A stretch of DNA of 26,224 nucleotides from positions 1 to 26,224 of IMG/VR virus record IMGVR_UViG_3300048117_000442. One strand, given 5' to 3'. Positions 4,401 through 12,543 of the stretch are shown here, piece after piece; positions within the stretch are counted from its first letter, which is position 1, and each line of letters starts with the position of its first letter. Under the pieces are notes generated by a model. That model was not told the DNA's origin. It did no database searches and saw only the letters and a program-made list of their open reading frames with translations. The translations under genes and the position numbers were made by a program. The DNA comes from a virus.

Positions 4401-6416
4401 ATGGCAGATGATTCACAAGACGTTTTTATTACAGGTGTAGGCGGTAACGTTGCCCAGTGGAGTACTGAAGCAACTGCCTCTCAAATGGCAGGTGCATTAA
4501 AAAAAATTGGTAGCCAAAATACAAAGATAATTGAACTCTTAACTAAAATGATGAGTGGTCAATCTGTTACTGTTAAACAGGCAGGTAAAGCAATTGGTGA
4601 AGGTGCAAAACTTCAAAGAAGTATTGATAAACAAACAGCAAAAGATACTACAAACGCAAACACGAGCCAAAGAGTATTAAGAGACATTGATAAAAAGTTT
4701 GGTGGCTTTGGTTCACTATTCGATGGTCTTAATACCACAATGGGTAAACAGTTAGTCCAAGAAAAGAAAACTACAAAAGCAGTTGAGCGTCTTATGAAAG
4801 CGTCAGGAATGTCTGAGGGTGATGCGAGAGCAACAGTTGAGGCAGACAACAAAGCAAAAGAGCAGATGAACTTTTTGAAAAAGGCAGTAGTAAGTATCGC
4901 TTCAGTCTCATTGATGGCAGAAGAGGCTACTAGAGCAGGATTTGAAGAAAGATTTGATATGGCATCTGAACTTCGTCAATCTGGTTTGATGAATGGCTTA
5001 AGTGGTATGAACGAAGGAATGATTGATATTGCTAGAACGATATCTGAAACTGGCTTTACTTTCGGTCAAGCCGCAGAATTTACTAAAGCATTTTCTGAAG
5101 CAGTTGGCGTAAAAGGCGTAAAGGCTACATTAGATTTTGTAAACAATATGGCACAAGGTCCTACTGGATTAATGGAACAGTTTAGTTTAGAGTTTGGACA
5201 AGTTGCTCACTTATCTGGTGAATACTTAGAATCTTTAAGACTTTCAGGTCAACTTAATAGAATGAGTGACCAACAACAGAGACTTGGCATGGACAGTTTT
5301 ATGTCTAATGTTCAAGCAACATCGAATGTACTAAAAGTTTCAATGGAAGAAGCGGCATCTATAATGAAGAATGCTTTGACTGATGAACAACGAGGCATGC
5401 TTTTAACTCTTCCAGACCAAATGCAAACGTCATTAAAGGCTGGAATGGAGTTTATGGGTGGAATGAATAATCCACTTGCTGAATTAATAACTACAAGATT
5501 AGGCGCAGGAGCAAATCAGTTTATGCAAACTGAACAATTCCAAGAAATGTCTGGCTCTCAAGCAGGTTTAGAATTGATTAAGTTCACTAATCAAGCGGCT
5601 AATGTTTTAGAAACACAAGGTGATGCGGCATTCCAAGAATTCATGGCTGGCCAAGGTTCTGGATTTATTGACGATTTGATAGAGACATTCTCGTCTTCTC
5701 AAAACAGAGGTGTTGCATTTACTGATGGAACTATGGCTCTCATTGGTCAGTTAGCGGCTTTTCAACAAACATTAAGTGAGGCTGGACAAGGCATATCTGG
5801 TGGTGATAGAGCAGACTCAGTAGAAATGAGAAACAGAGAAGCAAAACGTCAAGCCTCAGTTGGATATGAAGATGCATTTAATGCCCTTATGCCAGGTTTT
5901 ATTGATAACGTTGAAAATCTAACAGAAACAAATAGAAGATTTGCAGAAACTGCCAGAGATACAATTACAGAAAACGCAAATTTAATTGATGGATTTAGTA
6001 ATGCTACTACTGGTGTAAAACAAGTAGTAGTAGAAACAGCCTCACTTGTTACTAAAATGCTTCAGTTTCCAGCATTTGTATTCGACGGAGTTGGTAGTGT
6101 GTTTGGAACAAATGTACTAAGTAATGATGGTAGGTCTGCCCAAGACTTCACAAAAGCAGGTAAACAAGGTCGTACAATCAGTAATTCTCAAATGCAAGAT
6201 TTTGAAAAATATACTAATGATATGATTGAAAAGATTGGTAAAGATAAAAATGCAACTGCCGAAGATAGAAGAGCAGATTATGAAAGACTATTACAGTCAC
6301 TATCAACCATTATGATTACTCAAACGGCAGAGGGCTCAAATGCTAATAGTATAAATCAAACACAACAGAAGATATTAGCCAGTCTAACTACTTTAATCAA
6401 TCAGTTGAAGAATTAA
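4401..6416 (+). CDS. Probable tail tape measure / baseplate hub tail-length protein
   Basis: This 671-aa protein is almost entirely helical, rich in Ala, Gln, Met, Ser and Thr, with a hydrophobic stretch near residues 160-175 (KKAVVSIASVSLMAEEA) and another around 530-560. No enzymatic motif is seen. In T4 the tail length determinator is gp29 (590 aa), encoded among hub genes; the size, helical character and position back to back with the gp26-type gene suggest the same role here, as a ruler inside the tail tube. Direct similarity to gp29 was not recognised, so this rests on context. The ATG has AAAGG upstream. No terminator follows, so reading through into the portal gene is possible. Confidence 0.55.
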   Translation: MADDSQDVFITGVGGNVAQWSTEATASQMAGALKKIGSQNTKIIELLTKMMSGQSVTVKQAGKAIGEGAKLQRSIDKQTAKDTTNANTSQRVLRDIDKKFGGFGSLFDGLNTTMGKQLVQEKKTTKAVERLMKASGMSEGDARATVEADNKAKEQMNFLKKAVVSIASVSLMAEEATRAGFEERFDMASELRQSGLMNGLSGMNEGMIDIARTISETGFTFGQAAEFTKAFSEAVGVKGVKATLDFVNNMAQGPTGLMEQFSLEFGQVAHLSGEYLESLRLSGQLNRMSDQQQRLGMDSFMSNVQATSNVLKVSMEEAASIMKNALTDEQRGMLLTLPDQMQTSLKAGMEFMGGMNNPLAELITTRLGAGANQFMQTEQFQEMSGSQAGLELIKFTNQAANVLETQGDAAFQEFMAGQGSGFIDDLIETFSSSQNRGVAFTDGTMALIGQLAAFQQTLSEAGQGISGGDRADSVEMRNREAKRQASVGYEDAFNALMPGFIDNVENLTETNRRFAETARDTITENANLIDGFSNATTGVKQVVVETASLVTKMLQFPAFVFDGVGSVFGTNVLSNDGRSAQDFTKAGKQGRTISNSQMQDFEKYTNDMIEKIGKDKNATAEDRRADYERLLQSLSTIMITQTAEGSNANSINQTQQKILASLTTLINQLKN

Positions 6417-6425
6417 GGGATGAGG

Positions 6426-6454
6426 TTGACAATGTATACAAAATATGTTAATAT
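6426..6454 (+). promoter_or_regulatory. Sigma70-type promoter before the portal gene
   Basis: TTGACA (6426-6431), a 17-base spacer and TAATAT (6449-6454) form a near-consensus bacterial promoter in the 59-base gap before the portal gene. The start would be near 6461, giving a leader of about 15 bases. A structural late gene with a sigma70-type promoter is unexpected. Confidence 0.6.
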
Positions 6455-6475
6455 AGATAAAATTAGGAATAAATT

Positions 6476-8173
6476 ATGACTTGGAAAAAGTACTTTAAAA
6501 CATATGACGGTGTTCCACGCCCGGCAGAAACAGGACCAGCACAAAATAATGCTTCGAGTTCTAAATATAGCAGTTGGTTACCAGAGGTCTATATGGGTCA
6601 ACCGAATCGTGCCCAACGTTATGGTCAATATGACCAAATGGACATGGATTCAGAAGTCAATGCGGCATTAGATACAATTGCAGAGTTCTCTACATTGTTT
6701 AGTGAAACTACTAAATTGCCATTTAACATTCAATACAATGATGACCCATCGTTTACTGAAAACGAAATTCTTCAAAAGTCATTACGTCAATGGTGTTCAA
6801 TGAATAAGATGAACAAACGTATCTTTAGAATTTTTAGAAATACAGTTAAGTACGGTGACCAATTATTCGTTAGAGACCCACAGACATACAAACTATATTG
6901 GGTAAACCCATCAAAGGTTGAAAAAGTTGTCGTAAACGAAGGCAAAGGCAAAAAGATTGAAGCATATTACATTAAAGATTTAGATATTAATATGCAAAGT
7001 CTTAATATTACCGCAGACACAGTTAAACTATCACAAACTGGCAGTCAGAAGATGGGTATTCCTACATCTACATCTGGTATGCAACAAAGTTATGGTTCAG
7101 GTGCGGATGGTCAAGGTTCAAGGTTTGCAAACGATGTAACAACTACAGCAATTGATGCCAAGCATGTTATTCATGTATCTTTAAGTGAAGGTATAGACCA
7201 ATACTGGCCGTTTGGTACAAGTATGCTTGAGCCTGTATTTAAAGTATACAAACAAAAAGAATTACTAGAAGACTCTATTATTATCTATCGTGTACAACGT
7301 GCGCCAGAACGTAGAGTATTCTATATCGATGTCGGTGATATGCCAACTCACAAAGCACGTCAACACTTAGAGCGTATTAAGAACGAAATTCATCAACGTA
7401 GAATCCCATCTAAAACTGGTGGTGGTGCTAACGTTGTTGATAGTGCGTATAATCCACTATCAATCATGGAAGATTACTTCTTTGCTCAAACGGCTGAAGG
7501 TCGTGGTTCTAAAGTTGAGACACTTCCAGGTGGTGAGAACTTAGGTGAAATTGATGATTTGAAATTCTTCAATGATAAACTACTAAGAGGTCTACGTGTT
7601 CCACCAAGTTACTTGGGTGGTATGGATGCAAATGGTTCTGCGTTTAACGATGGTAGAACTGGTACTGCGATGATACAAGAGTTCAGATTTACAAAGTATT
7701 GTGAAAGACTACAACAACTTATTGTTGAAGAACTAGATAAAGAATTTAAGATGTTCTTAAAGCACCGCGGTGTTGTGATTGAAAGCAGTTCTTTTGATTT
7801 GTCATTCAACACTGTCCAGAACTTCGGTAAGTATCGTCAAGCAGAAGTAGACCAAGTAGCAATGAACGTATTTACAAGCATTGAAAGTGCAGATTACATT
7901 AGTAAGCGATTTGCAATGAAACGTTTCTTAGGATTATCTGAAGAGGAAATCTTAGAAAACTCAATGATGTGGAAAGAAGAACGTGATGTTACTGACCCAC
8001 TTCAAGGCAGTGATGATGGACTTAAAGGTGTAGGAGCATCTCCGGGTCCAGCAGGCGGCGACTTTGATGGTGGTGGCGACATGGAAGACTTTGATGATTT
8101 AGAAGGTGATGCAACTGATGATGCGTCTGTGATTTCTGGAGAAGAAAACACAGAAACTGACGAAGATGCATAA
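6476..8173 (+). CDS. 20: Portal vertex protein gp20
   Basis: This 565-aa protein (T4 gp20 is 524 aa) forms the dodecameric ring at one vertex of the head, where DNA enters and the neck attaches, and which starts prohead assembly. Recognisable T4-like portal stretches are MDMDSEVNAALDTIAEF (near residue 60), KYGDQLFVRDP, HVIHVSLSEG, YRVQRAPERRVFYIDVG, FFNDKLLRGLRVPPSYLG and GTAMIQEFRFTKYCERLQQL. The C-terminal 60 residues are Gly, Asp and Glu-rich. The first codons follow TAGGA. The order portal, two small proteins, protease, scaffold, capsid is the T4 order, which makes the call secure. Confidence 0.95.
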   Translation: MTWKKYFKTYDGVPRPAETGPAQNNASSSKYSSWLPEVYMGQPNRAQRYGQYDQMDMDSEVNAALDTIAEFSTLFSETTKLPFNIQYNDDPSFTENEILQKSLRQWCSMNKMNKRIFRIFRNTVKYGDQLFVRDPQTYKLYWVNPSKVEKVVVNEGKGKKIEAYYIKDLDINMQSLNITADTVKLSQTGSQKMGIPTSTSGMQQSYGSGADGQGSRFANDVTTTAIDAKHVIHVSLSEGIDQYWPFGTSMLEPVFKVYKQKELLEDSIIIYRVQRAPERRVFYIDVGDMPTHKARQHLERIKNEIHQRRIPSKTGGGANVVDSAYNPLSIMEDYFFAQTAEGRGSKVETLPGGENLGEIDDLKFFNDKLLRGLRVPPSYLGGMDANGSAFNDGRTGTAMIQEFRFTKYCERLQQLIVEELDKEFKMFLKHRGVVIESSSFDLSFNTVQNFGKYRQAEVDQVAMNVFTSIESADYISKRFAMKRFLGLSEEEILENSMMWKEERDVTDPLQGSDDGLKGVGASPGPAGGDFDGGGDMEDFDDLEGDATDDASVISGEENTETDEDA

Positions 8174-8177
8174 ATAC
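8169..8177 (+). promoter_or_regulatory. Late-type element overlapping the portal stop codon
   Basis: CATAAATAC spans the stop codon of gp20 and ends 5 bases before the next ATG (8182). Transcripts starting at the usual distance would begin at or inside that ATG, so it may make a leaderless message, or be non-functional. Confidence 0.35.
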
Positions 8178-8181
8178 TAGT

Positions 8182-8412
8182 ATGAAATATATTGAAATAA
8201 ATGAGAACTATTCGCCAGAAGAAGACGAGTTTAACGCTATCGATTTAGAAGATACACGTAAAACTCGACTGACTCTTGTACACCTTTCTAAACTTAGAAA
8301 GATAAGAGAGTATAGAAAGTTTCAAAAAGCGGCTGATAATGAGCAAATCCAGAAGCAATACGGCGGTTCTTCTGATGAAGCACCTGCTGGTGGCGGCGCA
8401 TTAGACTTATAA
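8182..8412 (+). CDS. Small prohead-core-position protein (gp67/gp68 position)
   Basis: This 76-aa protein occupies the place directly after the portal gene where T4 has the small prohead core genes 67 and 68. It has an acidic N-terminus (SPEEDEFNAIDLED), a basic helical middle (TRKTRLTLVHLSKLRKIREY) and a Gly-rich end (GGGALDL). Proteins with the same RKTRLTL...L.KLRK pattern are found next to the portal in other marine T4-like phages as I recall, without proven function. No ribosome-binding site is visible; the ATG is 8 bases after the portal stop, so translational coupling is likely. Two hairpins follow, the second a good terminator. Confidence 0.65.
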   Translation: MKYIEINENYSPEEDEFNAIDLEDTRKTRLTLVHLSKLRKIREYRKFQKAADNEQIQKQYGGSSDEAPAGGGALDL

Positions 8413-8476
8413 AAAACTTATATTTCATTATTAAGTACGGTTTTATAAATTAGTAAAACTTACTAAATATCTTAAG

Positions 8477-8494
8477 TTCGGTGAGAAAACCGAA
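8477..8494. other. Hairpin before the terminator
   Basis: TTCGGT pairs with ACCGAA around GAGAAA, followed by an A-run. On the minus strand this A-run becomes a T-run on the 5' side only, so it is not a terminator by itself; it may add to the stop signal that follows. Confidence 0.45.
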
Positions 8495-8495
8495 A

Positions 8496-8522
8496 AAAAT
8501 GCTCATTTCCGAGCATTTTCCC
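8496..8522 (+). terminator. Intrinsic terminator after the portal unit
   Basis: AAAATGCTC pairs perfectly with GAGCATTTT (9 bp, loop ATTTCC), ending in TTTTCCC. The A-run on the 5' side would also let it stop transcripts from the other strand. It separates the portal and its small partner from the prohead core, protease, scaffold and capsid unit. Confidence 0.65.
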
Positions 8523-8541
8523 AATATACTTACATAATCCC

Positions 8542-8550
8542 CATAAATAC
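8542..8550 (+). promoter_or_regulatory. Late-type promoter for the prohead and capsid unit
   Basis: CATAAATACTTG follows the terminator and stands about 100 bases before the ATG at 8652, predicting a start near 8556. With no terminator until 12446, it should drive the prohead core protein, protease, scaffold and major capsid genes together. Confidence 0.65.
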
Positions 8551-8651
8551 TTGTGTATGAAACTCACTTTGCAACAAATTGGCGCATTGCTTGTTTCTAT
8601 AACCCTGCCGCAATTGTAGTGGCTATTAAAAGATTATTAAGGAGACTTAAC

Positions 8652-9440
8652 ATGTCCAGAAGTACACTAGAACAAGTGCTAGAATTGTTAATCAATGAAG
8701 AGAATGCAAAAGCAGAATCGCTTTTACATGACTTCGTTGTTGAACAAGCACGACAAATCCATGAGGATTCTTTAAACGAAAGCGACACAGTTGTAGAAGA
8801 AGAACTTGAGGAAATTGAAGAATCAGAAGAAATCGAATCTTTAAACGATGATATCGAAGAAGATTCTGATGAAATTGAAACAGAAGAAATGTTTGACGAT
8901 GAAGATATGTCTGACGATGATGCTGAAGAAGACCTAGAAATGGGTGATGAAGAGCCAGCGGAAGAGATTGAAGACAGAGTTGAAGATTTAGAATCAGCGT
9001 TATCTGACCTAGAAGCAGAATTTGAAAAAATTATGGCTGGCGAAGACGATGCAGAAGATGAAGGCGAAGAAATGGATATGGACGATATCGATTTAGATAT
9101 TGAAGAGCCAGAGATGGAAGAATCAGTTGAAGAAGTTGTTGAAACAGAAGAAACTGACGAAGCAATCGAAGAAGCCGCATCAGAAGATTTAGATGAAGAT
9201 GCATCTGAAGAAGAAGAAAAGTTGGAAGAATATACAATTCCAGCATCTGCTAAAGAAGGCGACAATGGCGAAGGTTCTTCACCAGTTGCTAAAGATGGCG
9301 GCGCAGACGAAAGTGACGCGGCACCAGTTGGACAAAACGATGGTAACACATCTGGCGGTTCAGCATCAGCAGAAGATATGAAAACAGGTAATGTAAACAC
9401 AGTTGGCAACAAGAAAGCGCCAGCACCGAAAAAAGCCTAA
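8652..9440 (+). CDS. Acidic prohead core protein (gp67-like)
   Basis: The start chosen is ATG 8652, preceded by AAGGAG at 8639-8644; a GTG at 8553 would extend the frame but has no such site and lies right on the late promoter. The 262-aa protein begins with a helix (LEQVLELLINEENAKAESLL) similar in layout to the start of T4 gp67, then has a very long Glu/Asp-rich middle (about residues 36-200) and a Gly, Lys and Ala-rich tail ending PAPKKA. T4 gp67 is 80 aa, also with a helical head and acidic tail, so this is a much larger version. It should fill the prohead core and be cut by gp21 during maturation. By gene order alone it sits at the gp68 place. Confidence 0.7.
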   Translation: MSRSTLEQVLELLINEENAKAESLLHDFVVEQARQIHEDSLNESDTVVEEELEEIEESEEIESLNDDIEEDSDEIETEEMFDDEDMSDDDAEEDLEMGDEEPAEEIEDRVEDLESALSDLEAEFEKIMAGEDDAEDEGEEMDMDDIDLDIEEPEMEESVEEVVETEETDEAIEEAASEDLDEDASEEEEKLEEYTIPASAKEGDNGEGSSPVAKDGGADESDAAPVGQNDGNTSGGSASAEDMKTGNVNTVGNKKAPAPKKA

Positions 9441-9466
9441 GTAATAAACTCTTTTAGGAGAAACCA

Positions 9467-10096
9467 ATGACAGTTCTTATTGAAAAATATACACATAATC
9501 AAGCAAACGTTAAGTCACGTATTGTTGAGAACGAGTCAGGTGAAAAGAATATGTTTATGGAAGGCATTTTCGTTCAAGGTAACGTTAAGAATGCTAACCA
9601 AAGAATGTATCCTGTGAGCGAAATATCTAAAGCAGTGGAATCAGTCCAAAAAAGAATTAAAGAGGGCTTTCCAGTGTTAGGTGAATGCGACCATCCACCT
9701 GAATTAACAGTCAACGTTGACCGTGTTTCACATATTATTGAAAATATGTGGATGGATGGCGCTGATGGATTTGGTAAACTAAAGATTGTTCCTACACCAA
9801 TGGGCAACATTATCAGAACACTAATCGAATCAGGTGCCACTTTAGGCGTCTCGTCTCGTGGTTCTGGTGAAGTTGACCACGCTGGTAAAGTTAGCAATTA
9901 TGAAATTATCACTGTCGATATTGTGGCACAGCCAAGTGCCCCGGATGCATATCCAAAAGCAATATACGAAGGATTAATGAACATGCGTGGCGGTTACCAA
10001 ACTTGGCAACTAGCACAAGGTGTTCAACAGGACAAGACTGCACAGAAGTACTTGTCAAAAGAAATAGTTAAGTTCATTAGAGAACTTAAACTTTAA
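9467..10096 (+). CDS. 21: Prohead protease gp21
   Basis: This 209-aa protein (T4 gp21: 212 aa) is the serine protease that removes the scaffold and trims capsid proteins during head maturation. The likely catalytic His is H76 in GECDHPPEL, and the Ser is in LGVSSRGSG (S129 or S130), as in the T4 gp21 family. The stretch NANQRMYP near residue 42-49 is also typical, as is VDIVAQPSAPDAYP. TAGGAG stands just before the ATG. It lies between the core protein and the scaffold gene, as in T4. Cleavage is known to follow Glu in LxE or IxE sites, which fits sites seen in gp22 and gp23 here. Confidence 0.93.
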   Translation: MTVLIEKYTHNQANVKSRIVENESGEKNMFMEGIFVQGNVKNANQRMYPVSEISKAVESVQKRIKEGFPVLGECDHPPELTVNVDRVSHIIENMWMDGADGFGKLKIVPTPMGNIIRTLIESGATLGVSSRGSGEVDHAGKVSNYEIITVDIVAQPSAPDAYPKAIYEGLMNMRGGYQTWQLAQGVQQDKTAQKYLSKEIVKFIRELKL

Positions 10097-10117
10097 TTGA
10101 AAGAAGGAGAACCAACA

Positions 10118-11236
10118 ATGGCAACAAATGAAATCCTTGCTGGTCTTCTTGAGTCTGATGTTTTAAGTGAAGAAGTTTCACATCAAATATCAGAGGCTTG
10201 GGAAGCACAAATAAATGAAGCAAGAGAGGAGATAACAGCCGAGTTGCGTGAAGAGTTTGCACAGAAGTTCGAACATGACAAATCAGTGATTGTAGAAGCC
10301 ATGGATAACATGCTTTCATCAGCAATCAAAACTGAAATGGATGAGTTCAAAACTGACCGTGAAGCCCTAATCGCAGAACGTGTTGCATATAAGAAAGCAA
10401 TTTCTGAACATGCATCTCTCCTTGAAAAATTCATTACTTCTCAATTAGCAAATGAAGTTAAAGAATTACGTGACGACCGTGCTAAAGTTAACGAACATTT
10501 AGATAGAACTAAAGATTTCGTTGTTAAACAACTTTCACGTGAACTTGCGGAATTCCACGATGATAAGCGTGATTTAGTGGAAACTAAAGTACGCATGGTA
10601 GCAGAAGGTAAAGAGATTCTTAATAAGACTAAGAATTCATTTATCAAGCGTTCAGCAGAATTGGTCGAAAAGACAATTGATACTGCTTTACGTTCTGAAT
10701 TGGCTGTTCTTAAAGAGGACATCCAAGCGGCTAAAGAAAACGAGTTTGGCCGTAAGATTTTTGAAACATTCGCTGGCGAATTTATGACCTCACAACTAAG
10801 TGAAGGTACTGAAGTTGCTAAGATTACTAAAAAATTAGAAGAATCTGCTTCCGAGATTGCTAAGTTAGAAGCAACAATTACTGAAAAAGAAGAAGCCATC
10901 TCAAGCGCCGAAACTGCAAAGAAAGTGCTAGAAGACAGAATGGACCGAAACAAGGTCATGGAAAGTCTTTTATCGCCTCTAGGCAAAGAAAAGCGTACAG
11001 TTATGGTTGATTTACTTGAAACAGTAAAAACAACTAATTTAAAATCTGCATTTAAGAAATACTTGCCTGCAGTTTTGAATGAGAACGTCTCAACAGAGGC
11101 AAAACAATCGTTAAATGAAGGCAAAGTAACAGAACACACTGGCGATAGAGTTGAAGAAGTAGTAACTTCAGAAGCAACATCACAGGGTAGCGATGCCAAT
11201 ATAATCCAGTTAAAGAAATTGGCTGGACTTAAATAA
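10118..11236 (+). CDS. 22: Prohead scaffold protein gp22
   Basis: The start chosen is ATG 10118 with AAGGAG at 10104-10109; an in-frame TTG at 10097 would add seven residues and is rejected. The 372-aa product (T4 gp22: 269 aa) is almost wholly helical and charged, with coiled-coil stretches at about residues 110-170 and 230-280 (heptad-like Leu, Ile and Glu/Lys). It makes the inner core on which gp23 assembles and is destroyed by gp21. Possible protease sites of LxE type include LLE/S near residue 14 and LNE/G near the C-terminus. The C-terminal IIQLKKLAGLK is like other marine T4-like scaffolds in my memory. Position before gp23 is decisive. Confidence 0.88.
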   Translation: MATNEILAGLLESDVLSEEVSHQISEAWEAQINEAREEITAELREEFAQKFEHDKSVIVEAMDNMLSSAIKTEMDEFKTDREALIAERVAYKKAISEHASLLEKFITSQLANEVKELRDDRAKVNEHLDRTKDFVVKQLSRELAEFHDDKRDLVETKVRMVAEGKEILNKTKNSFIKRSAELVEKTIDTALRSELAVLKEDIQAAKENEFGRKIFETFAGEFMTSQLSEGTEVAKITKKLEESASEIAKLEATITEKEEAISSAETAKKVLEDRMDRNKVMESLLSPLGKEKRTVMVDLLETVKTTNLKSAFKKYLPAVLNENVSTEAKQSLNEGKVTEHTGDRVEEVVTSEATSQGSDANIIQLKKLAGLK

Positions 11237-11258
11237 TAACCAGAAACAGGAGAGAAAG

Positions 11259-12419
11259 ATGGAAAATCTTTTCGAAGGAAATAACTGGGATACTACACGT
11301 GAAACACTTTTAGATGGTCTAGAAGGTAACAAACGTGACGTAATGTCCTCAGTTTTAGAAAACACAAAACAAGCACTTACAGAAAGTGCGGCAGCGGGTG
11401 CAACACAGGCTGGTAATATTGCTACTTTGAACAAAGTTATTTTACCAATCATTAGACGTGTTATGCCAACTGTTATTGCAAACGAAATCATCGGCGTACA
11501 GCCAATGACTGGTCCAGTTGGACAAATTCACTCACTAAGAGTACGTTATGCAGAATCAGCCGGTGGCGCAACAGCAGGTGCTGAAGCACTTTCACCATTT
11601 GATATTGCTAACAACTACTCTGGCGACGGTTCAAGTGCTCCGGCACCAACTGCGTCTATGGAAGGTGAAGCAGGTAACAAAATGTCAATTCAAGTGTTGA
11701 AACAAACAGTTGAAGCGAAAACACGTAAGTTATCAGCACGTTGGACATTCGAAGCGGCACAAGATGCTAATTCAATGCACGGCTTAGACGTTGAAGCAGA
11801 AATCATGGCAGCACTTGCTATGGAAATCACTGCTGAAATCGACCAAGAAATTTTAGGTTCACTAAAATCATTGGCTACATCAGCGGCTACAGACTTCGAC
11901 CAAACTGCTATTGGCGCCCGTCACACTACAACTTTTGTTGGTGACGAACATGCGGCACTTGCAACATTAATGAACAGAGAAGCAAACCTAATTGCACAAC
12001 GTACTCGTAGAGGCGCGGCAAACTGGGCAGTAGTTTCTCCAACAGCATTAACATTGCTACAGTCTGCAACTACATCAGCATTTGCTAGAACTACTGAAGG
12101 TACTTTTGAAGCACCAACAAACACTAAGTTTGTAGGTACTTTGAACGGCTCAATGCGTATCTATGTAAACACATACGCTACAGACGACACAGTTCTTTTA
12201 GGTTATAAAGGTCAAGGCGAAATTGACGCGGCTGCGTTCTATTGCCCATACGTTCCATTAATGTCATCAGGCGTTGTGGTTGACCCAAGTTCATTCGAAC
12301 CAGTAGTATCATTCATGACTCGTTACGGGTATGTTGAATTGAACAACACTGCATCATCACTTGGTAATGCGGCTGACTACGTTTCAAAAATTGCAATGAG
12401 CAACGTTTCATTCACATAA
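11259..12419 (+). CDS. 23: Major capsid protein gp23
   Basis: This 386-aa protein forms the hexamers of the head shell, HK97 fold. The strongest signature is AGNIATLNKVILPIIRRVMP followed by IANEIIGVQPMTGPVGQIHS (residues about 50-90), diagnostic for T4-like gp23. A candidate gp21 cut site is LTE/S after E42. The C-terminal part (VSFMTRYGYVELN, then a Ser/Asn-rich end) is also typical. T4 gp23 is 521 aa, so this version is short; the length difference is probably in the surface insertion domain. CAGGAG precedes the ATG. A UUCG-loop terminator follows. Confidence 0.96.
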   Translation: MENLFEGNNWDTTRETLLDGLEGNKRDVMSSVLENTKQALTESAAAGATQAGNIATLNKVILPIIRRVMPTVIANEIIGVQPMTGPVGQIHSLRVRYAESAGGATAGAEALSPFDIANNYSGDGSSAPAPTASMEGEAGNKMSIQVLKQTVEAKTRKLSARWTFEAAQDANSMHGLDVEAEIMAALAMEITAEIDQEILGSLKSLATSAATDFDQTAIGARHTTTFVGDEHAALATLMNREANLIAQRTRRGAANWAVVSPTALTLLQSATTSAFARTTEGTFEAPTNTKFVGTLNGSMRIYVNTYATDDTVLLGYKGQGEIDAAAFYCPYVPLMSSGVVVDPSSFEPVVSFMTRYGYVELNNTASSLGNAADYVSKIAMSNVSFT

Positions 12420-12445
12420 TATTTTATTATATTAATAATGAATAG

Positions 12446-12472
12446 AAAAAGCCACCTTCGGGTGGCTTTTTT
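12446..12472 (+). terminator. Terminator after gp23
   Basis: GCCACC-TTCG-GGTGGC with flanking A and T runs (AAAAA ... TTTTTT) is a classic UUCG-tetraloop intrinsic terminator that could act on both strands. Confidence 0.93.
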
Positions 12473-12495
12473 AATGCCTGATTCCAAACCTATAA

Positions 12496-12504
12496 GATAA
12501 ATAC
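12496..12504 (+). promoter_or_regulatory. Late-type promoter for the first fibre genes
   Basis: GATAAATACAT lies 40 bases before the ATG at 12544, just after the gp23 terminator. Start predicted near 12510. It probably serves both fibre genes 12544 and 13465, which are 9 bases apart. Confidence 0.65.
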
Positions 12505-12543
12505 ATATAATAATGATGTACTAGTATTTTTTTGGAATAAAGC

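Noticed and set aside
8553-8651. GTG start extending the acidic prohead core protein
   Set aside because: It sits on the late promoter with no ribosome-binding site, whereas ATG 8652 has AAGGAG at good distance.
8597-9412. 271-codon Ser-rich frame on the minus strand
   Set aside because: It is the complement of the Glu/Asp-rich codons of the prohead core gene.
10097-10117. TTG start for the scaffold gene
   Set aside because: The AAGGAG site lies after this TTG and serves the ATG at 10118.
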